A stretch of 64,000 nt of DNA from Punica granatum (Eukaryota > Streptophyta > Magnoliopsida > Myrtales > Lythraceae): contig NC_045127.1 in assembly GCF_007655135.1 (NCBI RefSeq), forward strand, positions 44,341,538 through 44,405,537, read 5' to 3'. A program made the position numbers and the translations under genes. Under the pieces are notes generated by a model. That model was given only the letters and a program-made list of their open reading frames with translations, was not told where the DNA came from and ran no database searches. Position 1 is the stretch's first letter. The number at the start of each line of letters is the position of its first letter. Of this stretch, positions 61,761 to 64,000 are shown in pieces.

Positions 61761-63650
61761 TGTTAGTGATATGCCCTAGAGCCGGTTTATGTACTTGGAT
61801 AATTCCTTTTATGGCAATGAAGATAATTCTATTATTCATATATTGTCTATGTTTATTAGAGTAAAGTCTTTAAGATATTTTGAATACTTCATTCTTAAAG
61901 AGTTACGAATATGAGTGACGGAGTAATTCAGTAAGAACATCTTTAAACTGATCACGAGCATAAGAGACTTAACCAGACATTATCTCTTCGGATTGATTGT
62001 CACTTCTGTCTATATACATGATTAGTATTAGATACTAATGAAGATAGAATAATGAGTCTCATGCTATCTAATAACTATTTCAGAATAGACATGTGGATAC
62101 TTAATTGAACATGACGTTTAGATAATATTCATAAGGTAATTTACTAATTTCAATTAATATTATCTAGACTGTATTAGTGCATATAATCTTTAGACCTGAG
62201 ATGAAACGCTATTTCATGTAAATATAATTAGAATTTGCTACTGCTAATATATTTGTACTTAACATAAGTATTTGACAAATAGTGGTTTTAGTTAGTTATA
62301 CTTGGAGGTAGGTATCTGATCAAAACGAGATTCACTAACCTGAGTAAATAGAAAAAATGTCATATGGATGTAAGTTTTATTCTGAATCAAGAAATCCTCA
62401 GTCGGGGTAAATATAATTGAATAAAAAAGAGTTTTTGTTTAAGTTCTATAAATCTAAGAATGAAATCAGAGAATTCATATGGTTAGCTAAAGGGTTTGAC
62501 ATTTACCTTAACTCTAGCTAGATTGGGATCTTGTAGTGAAGTGACTCAATGCATGGTGTATAAGGTCACAAGTTCATTAGAATGTTTTAATTATACATTC
62601 GTCACCATTTGGATTGTCATGATGTGTTGCTAGGCGTCACTCGTGAATTTTAGGAGCCGTGGGCATTTTGGAAATTGTGCTTTTGGTTACAGAAAGAGTT
62701 TCTGATAATGTCAAATTAGTCAATATTATAATCCCCTTTCTATTTGGTGATGAACCTAGTTAGTCACACACATTGAGCGTGTTTAAGTCGAGAAAATAAA
62801 TTAATTCTAATTAAGGAAGTTAATTAGTAATTAATTATCGAATGAAGCTTGCAATTTGGTTGCAAAGGTGCTAGCACATCCTGAAGCTGAATTCAACATC
62901 AATGATAACTCTAATTAAGGAAATACAAGAGTTTTCTTATTTGGAGAGTTTATATAAATAGATTGTCTATTAATGGAAACTTGTGTCAAGGACTGGATTG
63001 ATCTTTATTTCTTACTTGAAGGGCAAGTCATTAGATGACTTAAATGCTAGGACTAATTTGTGGTTTATTAATTAATATAGATTAATAAATAATTACAATT
63101 AGATCCCTAGGGTAAATCTATATATAGATATGATCTTGTGATTAACCCTAAGAGTGCCTTTATTATCAAGTCCCAATAAGTGAGAGGAGAAGAGAAGAGA
63201 GTCGGCTAAGTGAGCATGAGCTGAGCCGCCCTTTGCCCTTTTTCTGATCGGAGGCCTTCCCGGCTTCAGTTTGGTGAATTGGTCTTGTCCAAGACATCCT
63301 TGAAGTGGTCCTTTCCTTCTGTGGCAATTTCGTTTGAGTTTGGTGAACTAGATCGGAGTGTACAGGTCGAGAGGAGGCTATACTCAGTGAAGACACGTTC
63401 GTGTGGACAAGCTACAGACCGGATAATTGAACGGTTCCATTCATCGACTGAATGGACTCGAATTCGACAAGAGTAAGTATAAAGGTTGTAACTTTCTTGT
63501 GGATTCAATATGTATTGTTATTTATTCGTTAGAATGTGATTTCTTTTGTCAAGATATGATCTTGATTTTTGATTAAAATGAGCATGCGATAAAAATTTGA
63601 TTTTTACAGATTTTAAAGTTTATGCTGCGTGCGTGCTCGGTTTTCCAACA
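61761..63650 (+). repeat. Complete 3' LTR of the Copia element, 1890 bp
   Basis: Runs from TGTTAG to CCAACA and is followed by the TCTAA target duplication. The U5-side part (about 63160-63650) is present only here. Small open frames at 63166-63508 lie inside the LTR and are not genes. Confidence 0.88.
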
Positions 63651-64000
63651 TCTAAATCCTACACGAATAAAGTTCCCATGTAATTCGGTCATCGCGTTAC
63701 GTCTTATTATTGTTTTCACAATCAACCCCAATAAGATTCCATATAATTCAGTCGACGCGTTACATCAACTATCCGATCATTAGGTCGACGTATTACGCCC
63801 TCTTGGTGTTTTCAAATTCGACCTGAATAAGGTACCACGTAAAACAGTCGGTGCCTTATGCCTAATAATGCGATCGTTATAGTCGAACCATTACCATAGA
63901 AATACCCTTACCCAACTTTCATTTAGAAAAATTAGAAGAAATTTAATATTAGAAGTACTAGATATACAAATTAAGTTTGTGAGTGCGGAACCATTTTCGT
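63651..64000. repeat. Degenerate satellite-like repeat flanking the Copia element
   Basis: Repeated blocks of the type gtaattcggtc, gtcgacgcgttac and cgatcattaggtcgac, spaced irregularly. Related blocks occur on the other side of the Copia insertion (about 56475-56590), so the element sits inside this repeat. Confidence 0.6.

Larger units (their letters stand above)
56598..63650 (+). mobile_element. Copia LTR retrotransposon with TCTAA target duplication
   Basis: A 7053-bp insertion. Both LTRs begin TGTTAGTGATATGCCCTAGA (56598 and 61761). The 3' LTR ends ggttttccaaca at 63650, complementary to the TGTTAG start type. The flanking 5-mers are tctaa on both sides (56593-56597 and 63651-63655). 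A polypurine tract (agtgggaga) precedes the 3' LTR. The 5' LTR is truncated and the primer-binding site is not visible. The many differences between LTRs and the numerous stops in gag-pol show an old, dead insertion. Confidence 0.92.

Overview
This is plant nuclear DNA, almost certainly from a flowering plant (eudicot-like). The genes have many short exons with GT-AG introns and AT-rich spacers. The families are plant types (PLIM2-like LIM protein, neomenthol-dehydrogenase-type SDRs), and the repeats are plant types (Copia, long LTRs, LINEs, a MULE, CACTA, Helitrons, a plastid DNA scrap). I cannot name the species.

Gene-rich left part (1-20.7 kb): the start of an unrecognised minus-strand gene cut by the window edge (1-166); a complete five-exon LIM-domain gene (2704-3931, +); a complete eleven-exon threonine aspartase/Taspase-1-like gene (4372-7417, -) converging on it; two copies of a MITE family, a plastid trnI-trnA scrap and a LINE remnant; a complete eleven-exon phosphomannomutase gene (11171-13334, -); then two tandem five-exon SDR genes on the minus strand. 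SDR-A (15723-17915) has one premature stop. SDR-B (18905-20691) is intact and appears to use a GC-AG intron.

Repeat-rich right part (20.7-64 kb): several elements have boundaries proven by target-site duplications (TSDs): a 466-bp CACTA MITE (AAT), a 547-bp TIR element (9 bp), a 5'-truncated LINE (17 bp, one mismatch), a 4489-bp MULE (9 bp) with a decayed transposase and two captured ankyrin exons, a 3018-bp solo LTR (AGAAG), and a 7053-bp Copia element (TCTAA) with a complete 3' LTR and a truncated 5' LTR. Five Helitron-like 3' ends are scattered through the window. Two more SDR genes of the same five-exon design lie between the insertions: SDR-C (38913-40468), a heavily disabled pseudogene, and SDR-D (52749-54500), intact.

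How it fits together: LIM (actin bundling), Taspase and PMM (mannose-1-phosphate, GDP-mannose/ascorbate) are unrelated single-copy housekeeping-type genes. The four SDR copies share orientation, exon number and intron phases. They form one dispersed tandem family, probably of secondary-metabolite ketone reductases, at different stages of decay and spread apart by transposon insertions. I found no obviously new biochemical system. The most notable items are the MULE carrying ankyrin exons, the SDR decay series and the TSD-defined elements. All exon models were built by eye from reading frame, splice sites and family similarity.
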